Source of the DNA: Candidatus Omnitrophota bacterium
GTDB lineage: Bacteria; Omnitrophota; Omnitrophia; Omnitrophales; Aquincolibacteriaceae
Length of the DNA stretch: 5,038 bases
Assembly (NCBI GenBank): GCA_023247135.1
Contig: JAHFHB010000144.1
Location: forward strand, 478 to 5,515
Direction: 5' to 3'
Shown: in pieces, positions 1-5,013 of the stretch
How the letters are laid out: every line of letters starts with the position of its first letter
How positions within the stretch are numbered: position 1 is the stretch's first letter
Position numbers and translations under genes: made by a program
The notes under the pieces: model-generated
The model's input: the letters and a program-made list of their open reading frames with translations, nothing else
Databases searched by the model: none
What the model was told of the DNA's origin: nothing

Positions 1-1
1 A

Positions 2-322
2 GCCGCGATTCAAAAAATCCGCAGCCGAAATATCCCGGTCATGCTTCTGAGTGTTTTGCCTTACCGCGGGATCACCCCGGCACAGCAAAAAGAACTGGCC
101 GGTTTAAATCGCTGGATTGAAGCCTACGCCCGCCAAAACGGACTGGGTTTTTGCGACACTTTTGCCGCAATGCACGCGTCTGGAGATCCCACGCGGCTTG
201 CCAGCACTCGCGACGGTTTGCATCCGGATGCGGCCGGATACCGGCACATGGGTGAAATCGTGGCCGAGGCGCTTGAGGCCTGGCCTGTGTTGCCAAAGCA
301 GGCGCGGATGATGCATGGGTAA
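2..322 (+). CDS. SGNH/GDSL-type hydrolase, C-terminal part (5' truncated by window edge)
   Basis: The open frame runs in from the left edge with no stop, so the gene starts outside the window; the ATG at 41 is an internal methionine. The visible 106 residues match the last third of an SGNH hydrolase. A hydrophobic strand (IPVMLLSVLP) comes first, then an amphipathic helix (LNRWIEAYARQNG), then a strand (LGFCDTFAAM). Last comes the block V motif DGLHPDAAGY, with the catalytic Asp at 212-214 and His at 221-223, and a closing helix. In this family Asp and His complete a Ser-His-Asp triad, and the enzymes hydrolyse ester or acyl bonds on lipids, glycans or thioesters. The Ser (GDS block) and the oxyanion Gly and Asn are upstream and cannot be checked. 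The substrate is unknown. The stop overlaps the start of the next gene by 8 bases, so the two are probably co-translated. Confidence 0.82.
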   Translation, partial: AAIQKIRSRNIPVMLLSVLPYRGITPAQQKELAGLNRWIEAYARQNGLGFCDTFAAMHASGDPTRLASTRDGLHPDAAGYRHMGEIVAEALEAWPVLPKQARMMHG

Positions 323-1394
323 ATTTTTTTTAGCCGCCGCCTCTCTTCTTTGGCTGGCTACTGCTGCGATCCAGACCGGACCCTCCCGCAAAGATCCTGG
401 AATGCTGTTCGGACATCTCTTGCAGAAAGCGTCCCGGGAAATCCAGGAATCCGCCGGGAAACGGCCCTTCAAGCTTAGGAACATGAACGATTCCCTGGAG
501 AAAACCGCGCAGGCTGTGCGGCTGATGGCGCTTTCCGGCCGGCGCGATTCTCCGGACGAGGCCGGTAAACACCGGGCGATGCGCATTTCAGCGGCGCAGC
601 TTTTACAAGACGCACGCCGGGATTACGCTGAAAACAGTTTTGCGATTTTGCTTCAGGCCGTTCTCAGTAACGCGGACGGAGATACGCCTCAAGCCGGAGG
701 CCCAACGCCTCCGGACCGCTCGCGAGGCTTTGACGCCTCGTCCTTGCGCGGAGGCAAGGACAGTCATGCACGCAACGCTGATGGCGTTGCGTCACTCCCG
801 TCTTCGCAGGCCAACAAACTTTTTCAGGAGTATCTGCTGGCGAGCCGGACTTACCGCGAATTCGACCGGCAGTTTCTGAAGTGGGTTGATTTTCACATGC
901 TCCGGCGATTTTCTTACGATCTTTTAAAAGCCAGAGGCGTTAAATTTGACGGCCGCGAAAAAGACATCCGGGTTGTGATCCCGTACTCGGAATTTATCCG
1001 TTTTCTCATGCACCCCGAACCCGAAGACCGCCTGATGTGCCTTTTTTTCGCCGCCACGATTTTGGGAGGCGCGGTACTGCTTGTCCTGGCTTCGCTGCGG
1101 GGAATGGATTTTATGCGCTTCCCGGGCTCCAGCCTGGCGGTGCTTTACACCGCGATTTGGCTGGGATACGGCTGCTGGATTTTTGATCTCGCTTTTGGCT
1201 TGCCGTTTCATTTTGACCGGAAAGTCACGGCCGCTGTTTTTCTCTTGGGCGGGATTCTTTTATCGGCAGTAGAGGCCTATGTGCATTTCGGAGAAATCCG
1301 GTTTCTGGAGCCCGGATACAAGCGCTGCCGGCACTGCGGCAGAGTGATCGTGAGTCTTTCCCTGGAGTGTTTTCACTGCCACAGACCGGTTTGA
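315..1394 (+). CDS. Membrane protein of unknown family with C-terminal zinc ribbon and an in-frame palindromic insert
   Basis: This is a 359-residue protein I do not recognise. Residues 1-19 (MGKFFLAAASLLWLATAAI) form a signal peptide or signal anchor. A largely helical charged region follows to about residue 235. Three hydrophobic segments lie near residues 240-261, 272-296 and 304-323. The C-terminus has Cys338, Cys341, Cys352 and Cys355 (CxxC-x10-CxxC), a zinc-ribbon pattern probably facing the cytoplasm. Residues about 122-164 are unlike the rest: rich in Gly, Pro, Ser, Arg and Asp, of low complexity, and encoded by a tandem hairpin array (see 686-792). They separate two stretches that look like ordinary helix (AENSFAILLQAVLSNA and QANKLFQEYLLASRTYREFD). 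The ATG at 315 was chosen because it gives the signal sequence and overlaps the upstream stop, a usual translational-coupling layout; the ribosome binding site is weak. A role in envelope biogenesis next to the hydrolase is only inferred from proximity. Confidence 0.78.
   Translation: MGKFFLAAASLLWLATAAIQTGPSRKDPGMLFGHLLQKASREIQESAGKRPFKLRNMNDSLEKTAQAVRLMALSGRRDSPDEAGKHRAMRISAAQLLQDARRDYAENSFAILLQAVLSNADGDTPQAGGPTPPDRSRGFDASSLRGGKDSHARNADGVASLPSSQANKLFQEYLLASRTYREFDRQFLKWVDFHMLRRFSYDLLKARGVKFDGREKDIRVVIPYSEFIRFLMHPEPEDRLMCLFFAATILGGAVLLVLASLRGMDFMRFPGSSLAVLYTAIWLGYGCWIFDLAFGLPFHFDRKVTAAVFLLGGILLSAVEAYVHFGEIRFLEPGYKRCRHCGRVIVSLSLECFHCHRPV
686..792 (+). repeat. Tandem array of perfect hairpins inside a coding sequence (candidate in-frame palindromic element)
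   Basis: Four non-overlapping stems follow one another. (1) CCGGAGGC 694-701 pairs with GCCTCCGG 707-714 across the loop CCAAC. (2) CGAGGC 723-728 pairs with GCCTCG 735-740 across a 6-base loop. (3) GTCCTTGC 740-747 pairs with GCAAGGAC 754-761 across GCGGAG; it shares base 740 with stem 2. (4) ACGCAACGC 770-778 pairs with GCGTTGCGT 784-792 across TGATG. GCCTC at 686-690 can also pair with GAGGC at 697-701 as an alternative. All stems are perfect and the loops are 5-6 bases. The array encodes the low-complexity residues ~124-160 and keeps the reading frame open. It recalls palindromic elements known to insert in frame in coding genes, such as the Rickettsia palindromic elements, but I cannot assign it to a known family. 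Confidence 0.7.
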
Positions 1395-1399
1395 GAGCG

Positions 1400-2239
1400 C
1401 TAGACGAGATAGACGTGCAGAAACCCCGTGCGGATCCAGGACTCCCACATATTCCATTGGTCCCGGCTGCCAGCGGCAATGGCGCCGAGTTCCGGCTGCC
1501 AATAAAAAAGATTTTTTGATTTCCGGCCGTTCTCCCAGCGGTCGGCAAAGCCTTTGCGCGGCTGTCCATTTTCATCGTAAGACAGTACCGCATGGTAGTC
1601 GATATTCGTCGCATGACTGCCGCCGTTGGCCGAAGCGTTGTATTTGGTCCACGACATGTCCCTGACTCGATCCTCCCCGTTTTTACCCGCGCTGTAAAAA
1701 TAACGCAGCACTTCCCGCATCTGAGGAAGCGTCTCCTCCTGGTTTTCCGGGCCGCGGCTGAAATGATAGGTGATGTCGTATGACTCCGATAACTTGCGGC
1801 CGTTTCTGCGTTTGATGGTTTGCAGGATTTCCCTGCGCGCCGTCAAGGCCTCGGCCGGATCTTTCTCGGTTAAAAGCGTGCGAATTTCCGTCACGTCACC
1901 GCGCGTCAGCGTTTTTTTCTCTTCGGTGGAATTGAAGCCGTTGGAATATTTCCATTCACACATGCTGCCTTCGGCGCTGCGCGTGCACTTTTCGTAGGTC
2001 ATCACGATCGGGTCGGGTTCTCCGGCGCCTGTTTCCTGTGCGGATTCGCCTTTCTCAGCTTTAAGAACGTGATCTTCGATGCCGGTCATGAAGTGAATCG
2101 ATGTTCTGGGCGCTTCCGGCTGGGCCGACGGAGAAACCACGGCTGCGCGCGCCAAGGGGAGAGCGGCCAGAATCAATGCGAAGAAGAATGCGGATAAATT
2201 TAAGAAAAGGTGCCGTTTGACTAGTTTATTCAGGTTCAT
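1400..2239 (-). CDS. Secreted protein of unknown function
   Basis: This is a 279-residue protein that I do not recognise. Residues 1-32 are a classic Sec signal peptide: a basic start (NKLVKRH), a hydrophobic core (LSAFFFALILAAL) and a likely signal-peptidase I site after ARA (about residue 32). The mature part has only two cysteines (Cys85 and Cys94, CTRSAEGSMC), which could form a disulfide outside the cytoplasm. The middle is charged and helical (about residues 105-180). The C-terminal third is rich in Trp, Tyr, Asn and Gly (DRWENGRK, NLFYWQPELG, DQWNMWESW), as in beta-rich or ligand-binding exported proteins. An in-frame ATG 42 bases further upstream (2279-2281) is possible. I chose the ATG at 2237-2239 because GAGG lies 8 bases before it and because it places the signal peptide at the N-terminus. 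The gene converges on its neighbour with a 5-base gap. No function can be assigned. Confidence 0.75.
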   Translation of the reverse strand: MNLNKLVKRHLFLNLSAFFFALILAALPLARAAVVSPSAQPEAPRTSIHFMTGIEDHVLKAEKGESAQETGAGEPDPIVMTYEKCTRSAEGSMCEWKYSNGFNSTEEKKTLTRGDVTEIRTLLTEKDPAEALTARREILQTIKRRNGRKLSESYDITYHFSRGPENQEETLPQMREVLRYFYSAGKNGEDRVRDMSWTKYNASANGGSHATNIDYHAVLSYDENGQPRKGFADRWENGRKSKNLFYWQPELGAIAAGSRDQWNMWESWIRTGFLHVYLV

Positions 2240-2247
2240 TAGTTTTG

Positions 2248-2251
2248 CCTC
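2248..2251 (-). promoter_or_regulatory. Ribosome binding site deciding the start of the secreted-protein gene
   Basis: On the minus strand GAGG lies 8 bases before the ATG at 2237-2239. The alternative upstream ATG at 2279-2281 has no purine-rich element at a suitable distance. This supports the shorter reading frame, which begins directly with the signal peptide. Confidence 0.6.
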
Positions 2252-2324
2252 ACAACGCTTTCTATCAGAAAGGTAACACATAACTTAAAGGAATAAAAAC
2301 TATCGAGAAGAAAAACATCAATTT

Positions 2325-2330
2325 ATTATA
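2325..2330 (-). promoter_or_regulatory. Possible -10 box for the secreted-protein gene
   Basis: Read on the minus strand this is a perfect TATAAT, about 85 bases upstream of the chosen ATG. No good -35 hexamer lies 16-18 bases further upstream; the nearest TTG element is only about 10 bases away. The region is AT-rich, so a chance match is quite possible. Confidence 0.3.
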
Positions 2331-2456
2331 GAGTAATTACTAACAATTTTATCCATTTAAGCCTTTAAACCATTGCAATGTATTGATTTGCAGTAATCCA
2401 TAAATCCAACCCCATAAAAAACACTCTAAACAGGCCTGGATATGTCGATGAGCATG

Positions 2457-2468
2457 TATACTTGTATA
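2457..2468 (+). promoter_or_regulatory. TATACTTGTATA dyad, possible operator overlapping a -10 box
   Basis: TATAC (2457-2461) and GTATA (2464-2468) are a perfect inverted repeat around TT. The stem can be extended by two G-T pairs on each side. The two-base centre is too short for an RNA hairpin loop but suits a dimeric DNA-binding protein. The first half, TATACT, is a 5-of-6 match to a -10 box on the kinase side, about 140 bases before the kinase start. No good -35 is seen. The binding protein is unknown. Confidence 0.35.
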
Positions 2469-2498
2469 TGAAAGTTGGAGCCTAGGACTGTCTGAGCG

Positions 2499-2516
2499 CC
2501 GGAGAAGCTTCTCCGG
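2499..2516 (+). repeat. 18-bp perfect palindrome in the kinase leader
   Basis: CCGGAGAAGCTTCTCCGG is a perfect palindrome. As RNA it would give a 7-bp stem with the loop AGCT. It lies about 90 bases before the kinase ATG. No T-run follows, so it is not an intrinsic terminator on the plus strand. Its ends (CCGGAG...CTCCGG) match those of the hairpin at 694-714. Confidence 0.5.
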
Positions 2517-2521
2517 GCTTG

Positions 2522-2545
2522 GCAGAAATAAGTGAAGACTTCTGC
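2522..2545 (+). promoter_or_regulatory. Second leader stem-loop before the kinase gene
   Basis: GCAGAA (2522-2527) pairs perfectly with TTCTGC (2540-2545) across a 12-base loop that itself contains part of GAAGACTTC. It begins 6 bases after the 18-bp palindrome, so the kinase transcript may carry two adjacent stem-loops if transcription starts upstream of 2499. This is a modest stem and could be chance. Confidence 0.3.
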
Positions 2546-2603
2546 TTGTTTACTGAGTCCATAAACGATCTAAACAACCGGGTTTCAAAGAACATCCAAA
2601 GCC

Positions 2604-3896
2604 ATGCAGACACGCACCTTCCAGACCACTGAGGCGAAAGCCCTGAATATCTTGCTCGTTGAAGATAATCCGGTAGAGCAAAAAATGCTGGAAACGATTT
2701 TTACCGCAAACCGCGGCGGAAGCCGTAATCACGTCACCTCGGCTGAAACGCTGGCCGCGGCGCTTGAGCAGCGCGGGCGTCCTTTAGCGTTCGATCTGAT
2801 CCTGCTGGATCTGAATCTTCCTGACAGTGAGGGCTTTCACACGTTTGAGAGCATACAGAGCGCTTTTCCCGAAACGGCGATTGTGGTGCTGACAGGCACT
2901 CGCGATGAAAACATCGCCATGGAAACACTGCGCTGCGGGGCCCAGGATTATTGGGGTAAGGGTAGTTTGGAGCCTAAACTGCTCGTGCGGGTGTGCCGCT
3001 ATGCGGTCGAGCGCAAACGCATTGAGATCGAACTCAAACATGCCAATGAACAGCTCAAACGGCATGAAGAGGCTCTGCTGGAGACGCTGGAATCCCTGAA
3101 AAAATCCAATGAGGATCTGCGTGCCACGCGTCTTCAATTGATCCAGGCGGCCAAGCTGGAAGTGGTCGGCCGTCTTGCGGCGGGCATCGCGCACGAAGTT
3201 AAAAATCCCTTGGCCATGATCCGCATGGGGGTTGATTATTTTTTTAAATATATTCCTGCCGGCGAAAAGACAGGCCGCTTTATGCTGGAGTCCATGTCGG
3301 AGGCGGTGGGCCGGGCGGATATGGTCATCAAGGAGATGCTTGATTTTTCGAGTCAGCAGGCCCTGGTGATTCAGCCTGAAGCTTTGGCGCCGCTCGTTGA
3401 ACGCGCTCTTTTTTTCGTGAAGCACGAATTCGATAAACGCCAGACGCATTTTGAAATGCAGATGCAGGAAAACCTGCCTCTCGCGTTTGTGGATAAGACC
3501 CGCATGGAGCAAGTGCTGATCAACCTGATGACCAATGCGCTTCAGGCACAGCAGTCCGGCGGAACGATTCACTTGAAAACCAGTTTTCTTGAGCTGCAGC
3601 CCGGCATTTTACCGGTGGGCAACCGCCGGGGCGATCCGTTTGTGCCCGGGGATAAAGTTATCCGGCTGGACATTGAAGATGAAGGCCCCGGCATCCCTGC
3701 GGACGTCCTCGGGAAAATATTTGATCCTTTTTTTACGACCAAACGGGCCGAAGGCGGCACGGGCCTGGGGTTGTCCGTCGTTAAAAACATCATCGAAATG
3801 CACGGAGGCTTTCTCTGCATCCGCAACCGCTCTGAAGGCGGCGTCTGTGCCACCGTTTTACTGAAACCTGCGGAGGCGGCCCGTGGCGCAGCGTAA
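2604..3896 (+). CDS. Soluble histidine kinase with N-terminal receiver domain (REC-HisKA-HATPase_c)
   Basis: This 430-residue kinase has no membrane segment, so it should act in the cytoplasm. Residues 14-130 form a receiver domain: acidic pair Glu20/Asp21, phospho-acceptor Asp69 in LILLDLNLP, Thr97 and Lys119. Residues 136-183 form a charged coiled-coil linker. HisKA starts near residue 184, with the H-box GIAHEVKNP and phospho-accepting His197. The ATP-binding domain has the N-box (Asn307 and Asn311 in INLMTNALQ), the G1 box DEGPGIP (359-365), the F-box FDPFFTTK (373-380) and the G2 box GTGLGLSVVKNIIEMHGG (385-402). All catalytic elements are present. In such proteins phosphorylation of the N-terminal receiver by another kinase is thought to tune activity, and the kinase then passes phosphate to a partner receiver; the two regulators directly downstream are the obvious candidates. 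The ATG at 2604 sits just ahead of the receiver core, but its ribosome site is weak. The input signal is unknown. Confidence 0.93.
   Translation: MQTRTFQTTEAKALNILLVEDNPVEQKMLETIFTANRGGSRNHVTSAETLAAALEQRGRPLAFDLILLDLNLPDSEGFHTFESIQSAFPETAIVVLTGTRDENIAMETLRCGAQDYWGKGSLEPKLLVRVCRYAVERKRIEIELKHANEQLKRHEEALLETLESLKKSNEDLRATRLQLIQAAKLEVVGRLAAGIAHEVKNPLAMIRMGVDYFFKYIPAGEKTGRFMLESMSEAVGRADMVIKEMLDFSSQQALVIQPEALAPLVERALFFVKHEFDKRQTHFEMQMQENLPLAFVDKTRMEQVLINLMTNALQAQQSGGTIHLKTSFLELQPGILPVGNRRGDPFVPGDKVIRLDIEDEGPGIPADVLGKIFDPFFTTKRAEGGTGLGLSVVKNIIEMHGGFLCIRNRSEGGVCATVLLKPAEAARGAA
3872..3876 (+). promoter_or_regulatory. Strong ribosome binding site inside the kinase gene
   Basis: GGAGG lies 6 bases before the GTG at 3883. 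This ideal spacing is what fixes GTG as the start of the first regulator and allows translation to be coupled to the end of the kinase. Confidence 0.75.
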
Positions 3897-4275
3897 AAAA
3901 ATCCTCATCGTCGACGATGAAAAACAATTCGGCGAAATGATTAAAATCAATCTTGAAACCGAGGGCGATTATGAGGTCTGCGTCGAGACGCGCGGCAGGC
4001 AGGCGCTTGATACCGCCCGCCGGTTTAACCCGGACCTTATTTTGCTGGATATCATCATGCCTGATAAAAGCGGGTATGACGTGGCGCGTGATTTCAGTCT
4101 GGATACGCAGCTTCGTGCCAAGCCGTTCATCTATTTGACGGCGCTGTCAAAGCCGGAAGTGCTTCTGAGAGAATCGGAACGCAAGAACATTGCTTACTTG
4201 GCCAAACCCGTCAGCCGCGAGTGCCTGTTGGAAGCGATCCGGCTGCAAATGAGTGCTCATCCCGGTGGAGGGTGA
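3883..4275 (+). CDS. Receiver-only response regulator (first of two)
   Basis: This 130-residue protein is a single CheY-like receiver domain with nothing after it. Motif positions are complete: Asp11/Asp12 (ILIVDDE) for metal binding, phospho-acceptor Asp56 (LILLDIIMP), Thr86 and Lys108 (YLAKPVS). The GTG start overlaps the kinase stop by 14 bases and has GGAGG at ideal spacing. With no DNA-binding or enzymatic domain it must work by protein contact: as a phosphate shuttle or sink in a relay, as an allosteric partner, or as a feedback regulator of the kinase's own receiver. The insertion LSLDTQLRAKPF before the Thr86 strand makes it slightly longer than the second regulator in the alpha3-beta4 region. 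It resembles its downstream neighbour, notably at MIKINLE, which suggests duplication. Confidence 0.92.
   Translation: MAQRKKILIVDDEKQFGEMIKINLETEGDYEVCVETRGRQALDTARRFNPDLILLDIIMPDKSGYDVARDFSLDTQLRAKPFIYLTALSKPEVLLRESERKNIAYLAKPVSRECLLEAIRLQMSAHPGGG
4267..4271 (+). promoter_or_regulatory. Ribosome binding site deciding the start of the second regulator
   Basis: GGAGG lies 5 bases before the ATG at 4277. A longer reading from the GTG at 4253 would put this element inside the gene and add eight residues (MLIPVEGE) that do not belong to a receiver fold, so the ATG is preferred. Confidence 0.7.
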
Positions 4276-4276
4276 A

Positions 4277-4648
4277 ATGAAAAAACGCATTTTGATTATT
4301 GATGATGAGGTCAACTATGGATTGATGATTAAAATCAATCTGGAACAGACCGGCGAATTCGAAGCGGACACGGCGACCTCTGCGATAGCTGGCTATGAAA
4401 AAATCCGCGCGCAGGCATACGATCTGATTTTTCTCGACATTTTGATGCCAAAAATAGAGGGCAATGTCGCGCTGGTCGAGATCAAAAAAATGTGCCAGAC
4501 GCCTGTCGTCATCATGTCTGCCTACGTTCCGCCGCTGCAAAAACAGGCGATTTTAAATGCCGGTGCCCAAGCGTGCCTGGAAAAGCCTGTGCCGCTTGAG
4601 AGACTACTTAAGCTTATCCACGAAATCACTGCTCACCCCTCCGCCTGA
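4277..4648 (+). CDS. Receiver-only response regulator (second of two)
   Basis: This 123-residue protein is again a lone receiver domain. It has Asp9/Asp10 (ILIIDDE), phospho-acceptor Asp54 (LIFLDILMP), Ser81 in the Thr/Ser switch position (VVIMSAY) and Lys103 (CLEKPVP). It starts 1 base after the first regulator's stop, with its own GGAGG, so both are almost certainly made from the same transcript as the kinase. The Tyr at 83, two residues after Ser81, and the PPLQKQAILNAGAQA helix are typical of receivers. It shares MIKINLE and the C-terminal AHP with the first regulator; 17 bases (3937-3953 and 4325-4341) are identical. It may compete for phosphate from the kinase or serve a second target. 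No output domain is present. Confidence 0.92.
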   Translation: MKKRILIIDDEVNYGLMIKINLEQTGEFEADTATSAIAGYEKIRAQAYDLIFLDILMPKIEGNVALVEIKKMCQTPVVIMSAYVPPLQKQAILNAGAQACLEKPVPLERLLKLIHEITAHPSA

Positions 4649-4726
4649 ACCGCGTTTCGTCTAGCGCTTGATCTGCATTAGATCTTCAAAACTTTTTAAA
4701 TTCATGTAGCGTGCCTCAAAAAATCC

Positions 4727-4748
4727 ACGACCTTTTGGTTGTTTTTTT
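4727..4748 (+). terminator. Weak intrinsic-terminator-like hairpin after the signalling operon
   Basis: ACGACC (4727-4732) pairs with GGTTGT (4737-4742), including one G-T pair, around the loop TTTT; a run of seven T follows (4742-4748). The stem is short, so efficiency would be low. It lies about 80 bases after the last regulator stop, in the right place to separate the operon from the small HTH gene. Confidence 0.4.
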
Positions 4749-4766
4749 CCGCCAAAGGATTATGCT
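4739..4766 (+). promoter_or_regulatory. Candidate promoter of the small HTH gene
   Basis: TTGTTT (4739-4744) and TATGCT (4761-4766) are separated by 16 bases and match the -35 and -10 consensus at about three and four of six positions. Transcription from it would start near 4773, the first base of the ATG, so the mRNA would be leaderless. The only purine-rich element, AAAGGA at 4754-4759, is 13 bases from the ATG, too far for a normal ribosome site. It also overlaps the terminator-like T-run. Confidence 0.35.
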
Positions 4767-4772
4767 ACGGCC

Positions 4773-4967
4773 ATGGATGCGAGCCAGATCAAGCGGTTGA
4801 GAATGGAATTTAACATTCCGATTCTTGAAGTCGCTGCGCTGACGGGGCTGCCCTCAGGCTTCATTGAGCAAATAGAGTCCCAGACGGTGCCCGTACTTGA
4901 AAGTGATCTGGAAAGAATCGCGGCCGTTTTGCAGACGTTGGTGAAAGCGCGTTTGAAAAACCGCTAG
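4773..4967 (+). CDS. Small XRE/Cro-C1-type helix-turn-helix protein
   Basis: The 64 residues are essentially one helix-turn-helix domain. Helix 1 is IKRLRMEFNI (6-15). The second helix is ILEVAALTG (17-25), and the recognition helix is about SGFIEQIESQ (28-37). Helices 4-5 cover LESDLERIAAVLQTLVKAR (42-60). The pattern (hydrophobic-x-x-hydrophobic-A-x-x-x-Gly-hydrophobic, then F-I-x-x-I-E) is that of the XRE/Cro family, which bind DNA as dimers. The usual ExG after the recognition helix is here ESQ. With no sensory or dimerisation extension it may be a small repressor, a nucleoid-like accessory factor or an antitoxin; no toxin-like partner is visible. The ATG at 4773 is chosen because it precedes helix 1, although the ribosome site is poor. 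A shorter start at residue 11 would break helix 1. Confidence 0.72.
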   Translation: MDASQIKRLRMEFNIPILEVAALTGLPSGFIEQIESQTVPVLESDLERIAAVLQTLVKARLKNR

Positions 4968-5013
4968 AGAAGTTCCGGGAAGCGCCGATACATGAAGCAT
5001 CCGCGTTGAACCC

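Larger units (their letters stand above)
2240..2603. other. AT-rich divergent intergenic region
   Basis: This is the only long stretch without a gene, lying between two divergent starts. It is markedly AT-rich from about 2281 to 2470 and closer to genomic composition after 2480. Visible elements include the GAGG ribosome site of the minus gene, a minus-strand TATAAT, a perfect 10-bp palindrome CATTGCAATG at 2371-2380 and a TATACTTGTATA dyad. Two stem-loops follow before the kinase gene. I see no convincing small ORF, tRNA or other structured RNA of a known class. Confidence 0.7.

Noticed and set aside
104..586. Long minus-strand open frame opposite the hydrolase and the membrane-protein start
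   Set aside because: It overlaps two well-supported plus-strand frames, its translation is Arg/Pro/Ser-rich without domains, and it has no sensible ribosome site: a shadow frame.
686..792. Reading the hairpin array as an intrinsic terminator, integron attC site or CRISPR
   Set aside because: No T-run follows any of the stems, the attC core sequences are absent, and there are no direct repeats with unique spacers. The array also lies inside an intact reading frame.
680..805. Frameshift or pseudogene in the membrane-protein gene
   Set aside because: The frame continues through the array into plausible helices, three hydrophobic segments and an intact zinc ribbon, so the gene is not visibly broken.
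2499..2516. Intrinsic terminator at the 18-bp palindrome
   Set aside because: It is followed by GGCTTGGCAG rather than a T-run, and no plus-strand gene ends upstream of it.
2518..2545. Sigma-54 promoter suggested by TTGGCAG before the kinase
   Set aside because: The GC element at the required spacing downstream is missing.
2784..3572. 262-residue minus-strand open frame opposite the kinase
   Set aside because: It is exactly antisense to the conserved kinase domains, and its His/Arg/Leu-rich translation has no motif. Such frames commonly arise opposite codon-biased genes.
4253..4276. GTG at 4253 as the start of the second regulator
   Set aside because: It would place the GGAGG ribosome site within the gene and add residues outside the receiver fold; the ATG at 4277 is better.
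4670..4684. GATCT-gcatt-AGATC inverted repeat as the operon terminator
   Set aside because: The stem is only 5 bp and AT-rich, and the nearest T-run is several bases away; the hairpin at 4727-4748 fits better.
4992..5009. Five-residue ORF between the HTH gene and the right edge
   Set aside because: It is too short to support and has no conserved feature; probably chance.
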